Shown: piece after piece, positions 35,109 to 42,384 of the stretch
How positions within the stretch are numbered: position 1 is the stretch's first letter
Layout of the letters: each line of letters begins with the position of its first letter
From: Desulfospira joergensenii DSM 10085
GTDB taxonomy: Bacteria > Desulfobacterota > Desulfobacteria > Desulfobacterales > Desulfobacteraceae
Assembly (NCBI RefSeq): GCF_000420085.1
Contig: NZ_ATUG01000002.1
Location: 248,001-312,000, forward strand
DNA: 64,000 bases
Direction: 5' to 3'
The notes under the pieces: model-generated
Database searches by the model: none
Told to the model about the DNA's origin: nothing
The model's input: the letters and a program-made list of their open reading frames with translations, nothing else
Made by a program: the position numbers and the translations under genes

Positions 35109-36107
35109 ATGAACCCCACCCCTTTAGATGAAATTGTCGCCTCGGTCAGAAATTATGCGGGCCTCACCCGGAAACTGCCCATCAAAGGGGTGGTCCAGGA
35201 ACTTTCAGCCACCCATGAATACGGTAACGCCCTGCCCAATTACGGGGATGACGCGGCAGTGATCCCCTTTAAGGACGAGTTCCTTTTGTTTGCCACGGAC
35301 GGGATGATGACGGGCCTGATCCTCAACGAACCCTATGCCGCGGGAAAGGCCTCGGTCATGGTCACGGTGAACGATATCTTTTCCATGGGCGGCAGACCCC
35401 TGGGACTGGTCAACGTCCTGGCCAGCGGTGACGAGGAAGAGCGGGCCAGGATCGTGAGCGGGATAAAAAAAGGATGCCAGAAATTACAGGTCCCCATGCT
35501 GGGAGGCCATCTTCATCCCGATCCCGGCCTTAAGGTTCCCTCCCTGAGCGTGGCCATCCTGGGCCATGCCAAAAAGACCTTGAGAAGCCATTTGGCAAAG
35601 GCGGGGGACGATCTGATTCTGGCCATTGACCTGTCCGGAAAACGGGGGTGCAGTTCTGTAACCTCCTGGGATGCCAATTCCGGTAAAACCCCGGAAGAAC
35701 TGCATCACCGTCTTGAGGCCCTGCCCCTGATTGCCGAAAAGGAATGGTCCTGCGCCGCCAAGGACATCAGCAATGCAGGAATTCTGGGCACCATCTCCAT
35801 TTTCATGGAAAACTCTGGAAAAGGAGCGTGGATCGATGTGGAAAAACTGCCCCGGCCCAAAGACATCGATCTTTTGGACTGGCTCCATTGCTTCCAGAGT
35901 TACGGCTTTATCCTGTCGGTCCATCCGGACAATTCCCCAAAGGTGCTCGACCTGTTCTCCCAAAGAAAGGTGGATGCGGCCGTGGTCGGCCAGGTGACCG
36001 CAACCGATCAGGTCATCATTGAAAACAGCCGGGGATCTAAGGTCTTATTTGATTTTCAGACCGATGAAATCACCGGCATCCGGTATCAGCCGGGGGAGGG
36101 GCCCTAG
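35109..36107 (+). CDS. AIR-synthase-like ATP-binding protein (Sll0787 family)
   Basis: A 332-residue member of the PurM/SelD/ThiL superfamily. NYGDDAAVIPFKDEFLLFATDGMM carries the Asp residues that bind Mg-ATP, and VMVTVNDIFSMGGRPLGLVNVLA and GCQKLQVPMLGGHLHPD are family hallmarks. In Nit1C clusters the Sll0787 protein accompanies the radical SAM and GNAT proteins. Several in-frame starts overlap the preceding gene; ATG 35109, one base after its stop with GAAAG upstream, gives the best fit. It probably phosphorylates a metabolite, the identity of which is unknown. Confidence 0.82.
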   Translation: MNPTPLDEIVASVRNYAGLTRKLPIKGVVQELSATHEYGNALPNYGDDAAVIPFKDEFLLFATDGMMTGLILNEPYAAGKASVMVTVNDIFSMGGRPLGLVNVLASGDEEERARIVSGIKKGCQKLQVPMLGGHLHPDPGLKVPSLSVAILGHAKKTLRSHLAKAGDDLILAIDLSGKRGCSSVTSWDANSGKTPEELHHRLEALPLIAEKEWSCAAKDISNAGILGTISIFMENSGKGAWIDVEKLPRPKDIDLLDWLHCFQSYGFILSVHPDNSPKVLDLFSQRKVDAAVVGQVTATDQVIIENSRGSKVLFDFQTDEITGIRYQPGEGP

Positions 36108-36143
36108 TGGATCTCCCTATTCTTGAAAAAAAGGAAAATGACC

Positions 36144-36485
36144 ATGGATAAAAAAGCTCTCTGGGTGGTTTTCCGCCCCAAGACACCCGTTGACCTCGAT
36201 AAAATGAGAAAGATGTATCTGGGCTCCTATCCCCATTTCAGGGAAATGGATTCTTTGTTTGCCAAAACCTGGTGGGTAAACCCGGAAAAAAATGAATGGG
36301 GAGCCATGTATATTTTCAATTCCCAGAAAGAGGTGGATGAGTACCTGGCCTCGGACCGGTGGCGGAACAAGGTCCCGGAAAAATACGGGTGCCGGCCGGA
36401 AGTCCAGGCGGTTCTCGACATCGGGGCCGTCCTGTTCAAGGAGGCCGTGACCTCGGGAGAAAATTCATGGCAGACCTCCGAATAA
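36144..36485 (+). CDS. Small ferredoxin-like-fold protein (YdhR/ABM-like)
   Basis: A 113-residue protein with the alpha-beta pattern of dimeric alpha-beta barrel proteins such as YdhR: LWVVFRPKTPVDLDKMRKMY, FAKTWWVNPEKNEWGAMYIF, then KEVDEYLASDRW. YdhR-like proteins are often called monooxygenases from fold alone; that function is unlikely in an anaerobe and is not claimed here. ATG 36144 has AAGGA 8 nt upstream; a TTG start 21 nt earlier is less likely. It follows the AIR-synthase-like gene by 36 bp. Confidence 0.65.
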   Translation: MDKKALWVVFRPKTPVDLDKMRKMYLGSYPHFREMDSLFAKTWWVNPEKNEWGAMYIFNSQKEVDEYLASDRWRNKVPEKYGCRPEVQAVLDIGAVLFKEAVTSGENSWQTSE

Positions 36486-36519
36486 GCTTAGGCATCCGTT
36501 AAAAGGGGAGTCTCTCCGT

Positions 36520-37521
36520 ATGCCGGTTCACCCCCAGGCCCAAAGGATTCTCGATGCCGGCAAATTGCTTTCGCCCATGGAAACCCTCACCGTGGCTGCG
36601 GCCCGGCAAAGATGTATGGATACCTTCTGCACCGGCCATCCCCCGGAAAAGATAAGATCAATTCAAGACCGGATCCTGGATCTGGGTCCGGATCTCAGGT
36701 TGGACGCTTTTCAGGACCTTGGGAGCGGACCCTTCCCGGACCGGATCCCTGTCCGGATCTACACCCCGGACGGCCAGGCTCCCCAGCCGGTCCTGGTCTA
36801 TTTCCACGGCGGCGGATTCGTGGTCAACAACCTGGACACCCATGACGGGATCTGCCGGAATCTCGCCAACCGGGCAGGATCTATCGTGGTCTCGGTGGAC
36901 TATAGCCGGGCACCGGAGTTCCGGTTTCCAGCGGCATTGCTTCAATGCTACAAAGCCACTGCCTGGGTAGCCCGGAATGCCGCCCAGATCGGGGGAGATC
37001 CCCATCGGATCGCCGTGGGCGGAGATAGTTCCGGGGGCACCCTGGCCGCCGGAGTCACCCTCATGGCCCGGGATATGGGCGCACCCCCTGTCTGTTTTCA
37101 ACTGCTCATCTACCCGGCCCTGGATGACTGCCTGCCCGGAACCCTCTCCTATCGAAAGTTTTCAACCGGTTACTCCCTCACCCTGGCCATCATGAAATGG
37201 TTTTTTGATCATTATCTTCCCGGTAAAATCGATAAAGATACTCCCTACCTGTTTCCGGCACGGTCCAAGAGCCTGGAAAACCTGCCCGGGGCCCTGATCA
37301 TCACGGCGGAATATGATCCCCTGCGGGATGAAGGTGAAGAGTATGCCTTCCGGCTGGAAAAAGCAGGATCAGACGTGACCCTGAAAAGGTATGAGGGAAT
37401 GATCCACGGATTCATCATCATGCACCGGGCCATTGACAGGGGAAAACAGGCCCTGGAAGAGGCAGGAGAATTTTTAAAAAACAGATTCGCGTCCCTTGGG
37501 GAAAGCCAGGGGAACATTTAA
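36520..37521 (+). CDS. Alpha/beta hydrolase of the hormone-sensitive lipase family
   Basis: A 333-residue esterase. The oxyanion-hole motif HGGGFVVNNLDTHD, nucleophile motif GGDSSGG, and the acid and base segments AEYDPLRDE and GMIHGF give a complete Ser-Asp-His triad. Family members hydrolyse short acyl esters and sometimes lactones or amides. AAAGGGGAG lies about 11 nt upstream of ATG 36520. Its place between Nit1C-like genes and an aldehyde dehydrogenase suggests a shared pathway, but the substrate is unknown. The next gene starts 25 bp downstream. Confidence 0.88.
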   Translation: MPVHPQAQRILDAGKLLSPMETLTVAAARQRCMDTFCTGHPPEKIRSIQDRILDLGPDLRLDAFQDLGSGPFPDRIPVRIYTPDGQAPQPVLVYFHGGGFVVNNLDTHDGICRNLANRAGSIVVSVDYSRAPEFRFPAALLQCYKATAWVARNAAQIGGDPHRIAVGGDSSGGTLAAGVTLMARDMGAPPVCFQLLIYPALDDCLPGTLSYRKFSTGYSLTLAIMKWFFDHYLPGKIDKDTPYLFPARSKSLENLPGALIITAEYDPLRDEGEEYAFRLEKAGSDVTLKRYEGMIHGFIIMHRAIDRGKQALEEAGEFLKNRFASLGESQGNI

Positions 37522-37546
37522 CTTTTTAGACCAAAGGAATTTGGCC

Positions 37547-38974
37547 ATGTTTATTAACGGAAAATGGGAAAAGGCGGAAGACAACGCCCAGTTTGAGGTA
37601 TTTAACCCGGCCACCGGAGAGATGATCACCCGGGTGGCGGATGCCGGTCCTAGGGATATTTCCCGGGCCATAGATGCGGCGGACCAGGCATTTCCTGCCT
37701 GGTCCGCTTTGACAGCCTTTCAGCGGTCCCAATATCTTTACCTGGCCTGGCAGCTCATGATGGAAAAAAAGGAAGACCTGGCCCGGATCATGACCATGGA
37801 ACAGGGCAAGCCGCTCAAGGCCGCCCGCAACGAAGTGCAGTACGGGGCTGATTTTCTTCTCTGGTTTGCCGAAGAGGCCAAACGGGTATACGGGCAGACC
37901 ATTCCCTCGGCAAGGCCGGACCAGCGCTTTATGGTCCTGAAACAGCCCATCGGAGTGGTGGGCGCCGTCACCCCCTGGAACTATCCCGTATCCATGATCA
38001 CCCGGAAACTGGCCCCGGCCCTGGCCGCCGGGTGCACCGCAGTCCTGAAACCGGCCGAGGCAACCCCCCTTTGCGCCGTTGAGATGTTCAAGATCTTTGA
38101 GCAGGCAGGGATTCCGGCAGGGGTGGTCAACCTGCTGACCAAGCTGGATCCAAAACCCGTGGGCCAGGCCTTTGTCTCCGATCCCCGGGTGAAAAAGCTG
38201 ACCTTTACCGGCTCCACCCAGGTGGGGAAATTTCTGGGCCGGGAAGCCGCCGGCCATATGAAACGGATCTCCCTGGAACTCGGGGGGCACGCCCCCTTTA
38301 TCCTGTTTGACGATGCCGATCCCGTCCATGCCGCCAAAGGGGCGGTCCTGGTGAAGTTTCTCAACACGGGCCAGGCCTGTATCAGCCCCAACCGGATCTT
38401 TGTTCCCCGGTCCATGGTGGAGGATTTTACCCGGGAGTTTGTCCAGAGGGTTAAGGCCATGAAAGCCGGGAACGGGATGGATGACGGGGTCAGGATCGGC
38501 CCTCTGGTGGGAGCCGATGCCCTTGCAAAGGTGGAGAATCAGGTCAAAGACGCCCTGGACAAGGGTGCGAGGCTTTTGGCCGGCGGAGAACGGCTTACAC
38601 AGGACCGCCTGGAACGCGGCTGGTTTTATGCCCCCACCGTACTCACGGGGGTGACCCCGGACATGCTGATCTATAGGGAAGAGACCTTTGGGCCGGTGGC
38701 CCCCGTCATTGCCTACGGCCCGGAGGAGGATGTGGTTGAAATGGCCAATGACACGGTATACGGCCTTGCCGCCTATGTCTATACCAAGAGCATTTCCCGG
38801 GCCATGTCCGCCTTTGAGCGCCTTCATTTCGGGATCATCGGAATCAACGATATCAATCCCACATCGGCCTCAGCCCCCTTTGGGGGTATGAAGGAAAGCG
38901 GCATGGGCCGGGAAGGCGCCCGGGAGGGTATCGAAGAGTACCTGGAGACCAAGCTGGGAGGCTTTTCCATTTGA
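37547..38974 (+). CDS. NAD(P)-dependent aldehyde dehydrogenase (succinate-semialdehyde type)
   Basis: A 475-residue ALDH-superfamily enzyme resembling GabD. GAVTPWNYPVSMITRKLAPALAAGC begins the cofactor fold, FTGSTQVGK is the glycine-loop motif, LELGGHAPFIL holds the general-base Glu (near 245), NTGQACISPNRI the catalytic Cys (near 277), and GMKESGMGREGAREGIEEYLETK the C-terminal signature of SSADHs. AAAGGA about 9 nt upstream supports ATG 37547; an upstream in-frame start would overlap the esterase. The stop overlaps the next gene's TTG start by 4 bp. Confidence 0.87.
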   Translation: MFINGKWEKAEDNAQFEVFNPATGEMITRVADAGPRDISRAIDAADQAFPAWSALTAFQRSQYLYLAWQLMMEKKEDLARIMTMEQGKPLKAARNEVQYGADFLLWFAEEAKRVYGQTIPSARPDQRFMVLKQPIGVVGAVTPWNYPVSMITRKLAPALAAGCTAVLKPAEATPLCAVEMFKIFEQAGIPAGVVNLLTKLDPKPVGQAFVSDPRVKKLTFTGSTQVGKFLGREAAGHMKRISLELGGHAPFILFDDADPVHAAKGAVLVKFLNTGQACISPNRIFVPRSMVEDFTREFVQRVKAMKAGNGMDDGVRIGPLVGADALAKVENQVKDALDKGARLLAGGERLTQDRLERGWFYAPTVLTGVTPDMLIYREETFGPVAPVIAYGPEEDVVEMANDTVYGLAAYVYTKSISRAMSAFERLHFGIIGINDINPTSASAPFGGMKESGMGREGAREGIEEYLETKLGGFSI

Positions 38975-39633
38975 CCACCCGGGTCATCCTGGTTTCCCAT
39001 GCCTTGACCCCCTGGAACCTTCAGGGAAGGGTCCAGGGTCACACGGATGTTCCCCTGCACCCCCTGGGCTGGGAAATGGCCCGATGGCTGGGCCGGCAAC
39101 TGGCCGGGGAGAGGGTTGACGCCATTTACACCAGCGATCTGATCCGGGCCGTACAGACAGCCCTTCCCTGCGCCCGGCAGAAATCCATTCAGATAAAAAC
39201 CGACATACGGCTCAGGGAGGGGCGCAGTATCCTTCAGGAGCGGTCCGCTCTTTACCCGACCCTGGATTTTTCCAAGGAGGTTGAAACAAAGACCGATCTT
39301 TTTTTAAGAATGAACAAGGCCCTCTCGGAAATTGCCGGGACCCATGGGGGAGAATCCCTTCTGGTGGTTTCCCATGCCGCTGCAGTGGATATTTTTATCA
39401 ACGCCCTTCTGGAAAAATCCGGGGATACGTCTTTGCACAAAGGCACCCGCATGGCCTTAAATTTTCTTTGCCGCACCCCAAACGGATGGCAGATTGACCA
39501 CCTGGAAAAAGATCATTTCCTGAAAGTACCGGACCAGGGGCGATGCGCCCCATATTGTCCAGGTGATCCAATGGAATCCGGTCACCCAGACCAACAGTCA
39601 AAAGGAATGATATTTCCCGGCCGCGGTCGTTAA
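38971..39633 (+). CDS. Histidine phosphatase-like protein with altered RHG motif
   Basis: A 220-residue protein of the phosphoglycerate mutase/CobC fold: VILVSHALTPWNLQGRVQGHTDVPLHPLGWEMARWLG, then AIYTSDLIRAVQTA and LLVVSHAAAVDIFIN. The catalytic His of both motifs is present, but the canonical R-H-G is S-H-A, so the phosphate-binding Arg is missing. Reading starts at a TTG overlapping the previous stop (TTGA); no better start is seen, and translational coupling is likely. The C-terminal 25 residues look unstructured. It may be an inactive or specialised phosphatase. Confidence 0.72.
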   Translation: MTTRVILVSHALTPWNLQGRVQGHTDVPLHPLGWEMARWLGRQLAGERVDAIYTSDLIRAVQTALPCARQKSIQIKTDIRLREGRSILQERSALYPTLDFSKEVETKTDLFLRMNKALSEIAGTHGGESLLVVSHAAAVDIFINALLEKSGDTSLHKGTRMALNFLCRTPNGWQIDHLEKDHFLKVPDQGRCAPYCPGDPMESGHPDQQSKGMIFPGRGR

Positions 39634-39643
39634 TCATTGATAG

Positions 39644-40663
39644 TCAGTTCTGTATCTGCATGGGATCAAAAGTTGATTTTTTTACCAGGTCCGGAAATTT
39701 TCCGTTCAGGGTTTCCAGCGCGCCAATGGCTTCCGGGGGACCGATAAAAACCACATGGTTCAGCAAAGGGGTGCAATCTTTGACCGGCGAATAGGGTTCA
39801 ATAGCGTGCTGTGCCATTACCAGGTTGAACAGATACATCTTGTCCCTGCACCCAAGCACTCCTTTGGCCCGGATCAATTTTTTGGGTAACCCCGAAACCA
39901 TTTTTTTAAAGTCATCGATATCGTTTCCCTGCCACAGATACACGGCAGACAACAGGCGATCAGGCGGAACAGCATCCGCGTCCGGGTTTTCAATCAGTTT
40001 TTCAATTGCCGCTTCAAGTTTTTCTTCTGTTAAGGGCGCCAGCTCCTTAGGGACGAATTCTTCCTTTTGACCGTCGGAGAAAAACGGTTCAATGGGGATA
40101 TCGGAAAATGTGGTCTCCATAAACCGGGCCGAGGAATTGTGTGTCCTGACCAGATTTTTTATGGCCTCTATCTGTTCTCCGGACACCAGATCAATTTTGT
40201 TGATAACAAAGAGGGAGGAAGATTCAATCTGTTTTTCCACCGATGCAAAAGATTCGTAAACATCCTCAAAACAGGCAGCATCAATGATGCAGATCTGGTC
40301 TGTTAGGTGAAATTGGCCATTGAATATCGATAAACTCAAATCCTTTTTCAGGGCCGTTGGATTGGCCACTCCTGTGGATTCAACAATCAGAAGATCCGGT
40401 TTAATGGTGCGGGCGATTTGGTTGAGGGATTTGATAAAATCGGTTTTCACACAGACGCAGAAGATAGAACCCCGGCTGATTTCAAGCATGTCGAAATCAT
40501 CTCCCTCGATCAAGGTCCCGTCCAGTCCGACCTCTCCGAATTCATTCATCAGAATCATCAGCTTTTGATCTTGGGGTACTTTATTGACCATACGATTGAG
40601 AAAAGTGGTTTTTCCACTTCCTAAGAATCCTGTAATCAAAATAACTTTCGTCACAGCTCCCAT
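39644..40663 (-). CDS. CobW-like G3E GTPase of the selenoprotein operon, altered CxCC
   Basis: A 339-residue G3E GTPase: GFLGSGKTTFLNRM (Walker A), MNEFGEVGLDG, VESTGVANP (Walker B region), INKID (base recognition). At the position of the CxCC metal motif it reads SRGSIFCVCVKTDF: only one of the three Cys aligns, with a new Cys two residues on. It ends a minus-strand operon that starts with a UroD-family selenoprotein. A role in loading a metal or cobalamin-related cofactor onto the operon's enzymes is plausible, not shown. AGGAG lies 9 nt upstream of ATG 40663; the gap to the previous gene is 22 bp. Confidence 0.87.
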   Translation of the reverse strand: MGAVTKVILITGFLGSGKTTFLNRMVNKVPQDQKLMILMNEFGEVGLDGTLIEGDDFDMLEISRGSIFCVCVKTDFIKSLNQIARTIKPDLLIVESTGVANPTALKKDLSLSIFNGQFHLTDQICIIDAACFEDVYESFASVEKQIESSSLFVINKIDLVSGEQIEAIKNLVRTHNSSARFMETTFSDIPIEPFFSDGQKEEFVPKELAPLTEEKLEAAIEKLIENPDADAVPPDRLLSAVYLWQGNDIDDFKKMVSGLPKKLIRAKGVLGCRDKMYLFNLVMAQHAIEPYSPVKDCTPLLNHVVFIGPPEAIGALETLNGKFPDLVKKSTFDPMQIQN

Positions 40664-40685
40664 ATTTGCTTTCTCCTGTCCCCTC

Positions 40686-40940
40686 TCAGCTTTGTTTCTT
40701 CCTTGCTGTAAGCGTGTCGATGAGTTTTTCTTCGCTGAGCACCATGCCGGATGAAATCAATTCACCTTCAATGACCAGCCCAGGCGTTGTAAACACCCCC
40801 ATTTTAATGAAATAATCTATATCATTTGTTTTTTCTATATTTGAGACCGCAGTCAGCCCGGTTTTTTCCAGGGCCTTGACCACATTCTCATATAAGGTAT
40901 CACAGCTTTTACACCCTTTTCCCAGAATTTCTATCTTCAT
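40686..40940 (-). CDS. Small thioredoxin-fold protein with CKSC redox site
   Basis: An 84-residue redox-active disulfide protein (thioredoxin_3-like): KIEILGKGCKSCDTLYENV with Cys 10 and 13, and VFTTPGLVIEGELI carrying the cis-Pro loop. It is the only thioredoxin-fold member of this operon with a standard, complete Cys pair in this subfamily form. AAGGAGG lies 8 nt upstream of ATG 40940. It probably exchanges disulfides with the neighbouring Sec/Cys proteins. Reading through its terminal TGA gives no family-like sequence, so that TGA is a true stop. Confidence 0.88.
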   Translation of the reverse strand: MKIEILGKGCKSCDTLYENVVKALEKTGLTAVSNIEKTNDIDYFIKMGVFTTPGLVIEGELISSGMVLSEEKLIDTLTARKKQS

Positions 40941-40962
40941 GAAAGAGCCTCCTTCAACCTTG

Positions 40963-41256
40963 TTAAATTTGATTTTTTTTGAAGAACCGCTGTTGGATTT
41001 CCTGAATCATGACTTCCTGACCCGGTATGATGGAGGAATAGACAATAGTTCCGTCCATGGCAATGCTGGGAAGGGATTTGGCTCCTATTTCCCTGAATCG
41101 CATGACCCCTTCCATGGTTCTTAAGTCCCATTCAAACACCTCTATCATTTCCTGAATTTCCTGAGGTAAAACCTTTACCGACTCTGCCATATAGACACAG
41201 GCTGTTCACTGTCTGAAATCGGTCAGCAGGACATCCACCACTATTTTACCGGCCAA
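40963..41256 (-). CDS. Selenoprotein: thioredoxin-fold protein with a Sec-x-x-Cys site
   Basis: Proposed 97-residue protein starting at TTG 41256 (GGGAG 9 nt upstream) with an in-frame TGA at 41206-41208 read as Sec 17. Around the TGA the reading is FRQ-Sec-TACVYMAE; the paralogue at 41969-42364 reads SVQ-Cys-AACGYMME, so TGA falls exactly on the first redox Cys. Downstream, EWDLRT...KSLPSIAMDGTIVYSSIIP parallels the paralogue's EWSIKT...KVLPSIAIEGEIVFPSIIP. A 6-bp hairpin with a GGT loop begins 27 nt after the TGA. Without Sec the frame would give only a 75-residue fragment lacking any redox site and any ribosome-binding site. It begins 1 nt after the preceding gene's stop. Confidence 0.85.
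41165..41179 (-). promoter_or_regulatory. Candidate bSECIS hairpin for Sec 17 of the UxxC protein
   Basis: GGTAAA-GGT-TTTACC forms a perfect 6-bp stem, beginning 27 nt after the UGA, with G and U in the apical loop as in known bacterial SECIS elements. Confidence 0.65.
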
Positions 41257-41257
41257 T

Positions 41258-41866
41258 TCAATTTTCTCCCATCATCAAATGCAATCTCTGTTTCAGTTCA
41301 TCCACACCCGGTATTTTTTCAAACACAGGTTCTCCGTTTATCAGGATTGAAGGAACAGCAATCTGTCTTTTGAAAAGGGTCATGATCTTCATGTACCGCT
41401 TGGCCCCGGCAGGCGTTCTGGTGATCACTTTTTCAACCCGGACCCTGTCCGTGAAATCAGCCGCTGCCGCTTCAGCCACCCGGGCCATATAATCACAGGG
41501 AATTCAGTGTTCCCCTTCATGAATAACCTCAAGGAGTATCTGCCGCTGATTTTTCACTTCATCAATCCCCTCTTCAAGCTCATGTCTTGGTGGGATGGCA
41601 TCAAAGAACAGCTCTCCATTGATAAACAGAGAGGGTATGGGAGCAATCCGTTTGAACTCGTAGACTCCCGCCTCCCCGAACAATTCAACAGAGAGTTCGA
41701 GAAACCGTTTTTTCCCTGGGGCTGTCTGCAGGTCAATTCTCCGGTATTCGACAATATCGGAATACTCCGGAAGAATTTCTTTTACCGCCTTATCCATATA
41801 AAAACAGGGAAGGCAATGGTTTGCCTTGTACATTACTTCGACGACCACTTTTTTCTGTGTATCCAT
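41258..41866 (-). CDS. Selenoprotein: tandem thioredoxin-fold protein, first site CxxC, second site Sec-x-x-Cys
   Basis: Proposed 202-residue protein with TGA at 41504-41506 read as Sec 121. Domain 1 has EVMYKANHCLPCFYMDKAV with a Cys pair (18 and 21) and IPSLFINGELFF as the cis-Pro loop. Domain 2 repeats this as EVIHEGEH-Sec-IPCDYMARVA and VPSILINGEPVF. The TGA thus replaces the first Cys of the second redox site precisely, and the frame stays open for a full second domain to 41258. A hairpin with a CGGGT loop lies 17-31 nt after the TGA. The alternative, two separate genes, would leave the second without a start signal and without its motif. The start ATG 41866 has only a weak AAAGGG upstream. 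Confidence 0.87.
41473..41487 (-). promoter_or_regulatory. Candidate bSECIS hairpin for Sec 121 of the tandem protein
   Basis: TGGCC-CGGGT-GGCTG forms a 5-bp stem with two G-U pairs, 17-31 nt after the UGA, with a G-rich loop ending in U. It is the weakest of the three hairpins. Confidence 0.5.
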
Positions 41867-41901
41867 AACCCTTTATTTACTTTCTGAAATAGACGTTGGA
41901 A

Positions 41902-41951
41902 TGCCCGGTAAAAGAGAAAAAACCTTCAGGGAATTCCTTTTTTACCGGGCA
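41902..41951. repeat. Inverted repeat between two thioredoxin-fold genes
   Basis: Perfect 12-nt arms TGCCCGGTAAAA (41902-41913) and TTTTACCGGGCA (41940-41951) enclose 26 nt. It lies in the only sizeable gap of the operon and may attenuate, process or stabilise the message. Confidence 0.6.
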
Positions 41952-41968
41952 GTGCTCCTTTTGTTCAA

Positions 41969-42364
41969 TCAGCCATCGACCCGGGTATTTTTACCGGCAC
42001 CTGCTTTGTCCAGGTTTTCTCCGATTTTGTCGAACTGGAAACCAACGTCCCGGGCTGCTTTTAGTTTCTCAACCAGCTCAGGATTTTTGGTTCGTTTGAT
42101 CATTTCGTCAATCAATTCTTCATACTGGGGGATGATGCTGGGGAATACGATTTCTCCTTCAATGGCAATGGAAGGCAGGACCTTTCCCTTCAACTCCATG
42201 AATTTGCCAACTCCGGTCTTGGTCTTGATGGACCATTCCTTGTATTCGATCAGTTTCTGAACTTCTTCGGGCATTGCTGCCATGGATTCCATCATGTATC
42301 CACAAGCCGCACATTGGACGCTATCGAGCGTTAAGACATCAACCTGTATTTTATCTTCGGCCAT
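41969..42364 (-). CDS. Thioredoxin-fold protein with CAAC site, Cys paralogue of the UxxC protein
   Basis: A 131-residue protein with VDVLTLDSVQCAACGYMMES (Cys 18 and 21) and the cis-Pro loop VLPSIAIEGEIVF, followed by a 40-residue charged helical tail absent from its Sec paralogue. It serves as the in-window Cys form that validates the Sec assignment at 41206. AGGAGG lies 8 nt upstream of ATG 42364, 20 nt after the methyltransferase stop. It is probably a redox or thiol-carrier partner of the methyltransferase. Confidence 0.88.
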   Translation of the reverse strand: MAEDKIQVDVLTLDSVQCAACGYMMESMAAMPEEVQKLIEYKEWSIKTKTGVGKFMELKGKVLPSIAIEGEIVFPSIIPQYEELIDEMIKRTKNPELVEKLKAARDVGFQFDKIGENLDKAGAGKNTRVDG

Positions 42365-42384
42365 GTGTTGCCTCCTATCTTTCT

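Noticed and set aside
37526..38827. 433-residue open frame on the - strand
   Set aside because: Antisense to the second aldehyde dehydrogenase; composition typical of a mirror frame.
40686..40688. Readthrough of the TGA ending the CKSC protein
   Set aside because: The extension runs into the CobW gene in another frame and shows no family sequence; the protein already has its full fold.
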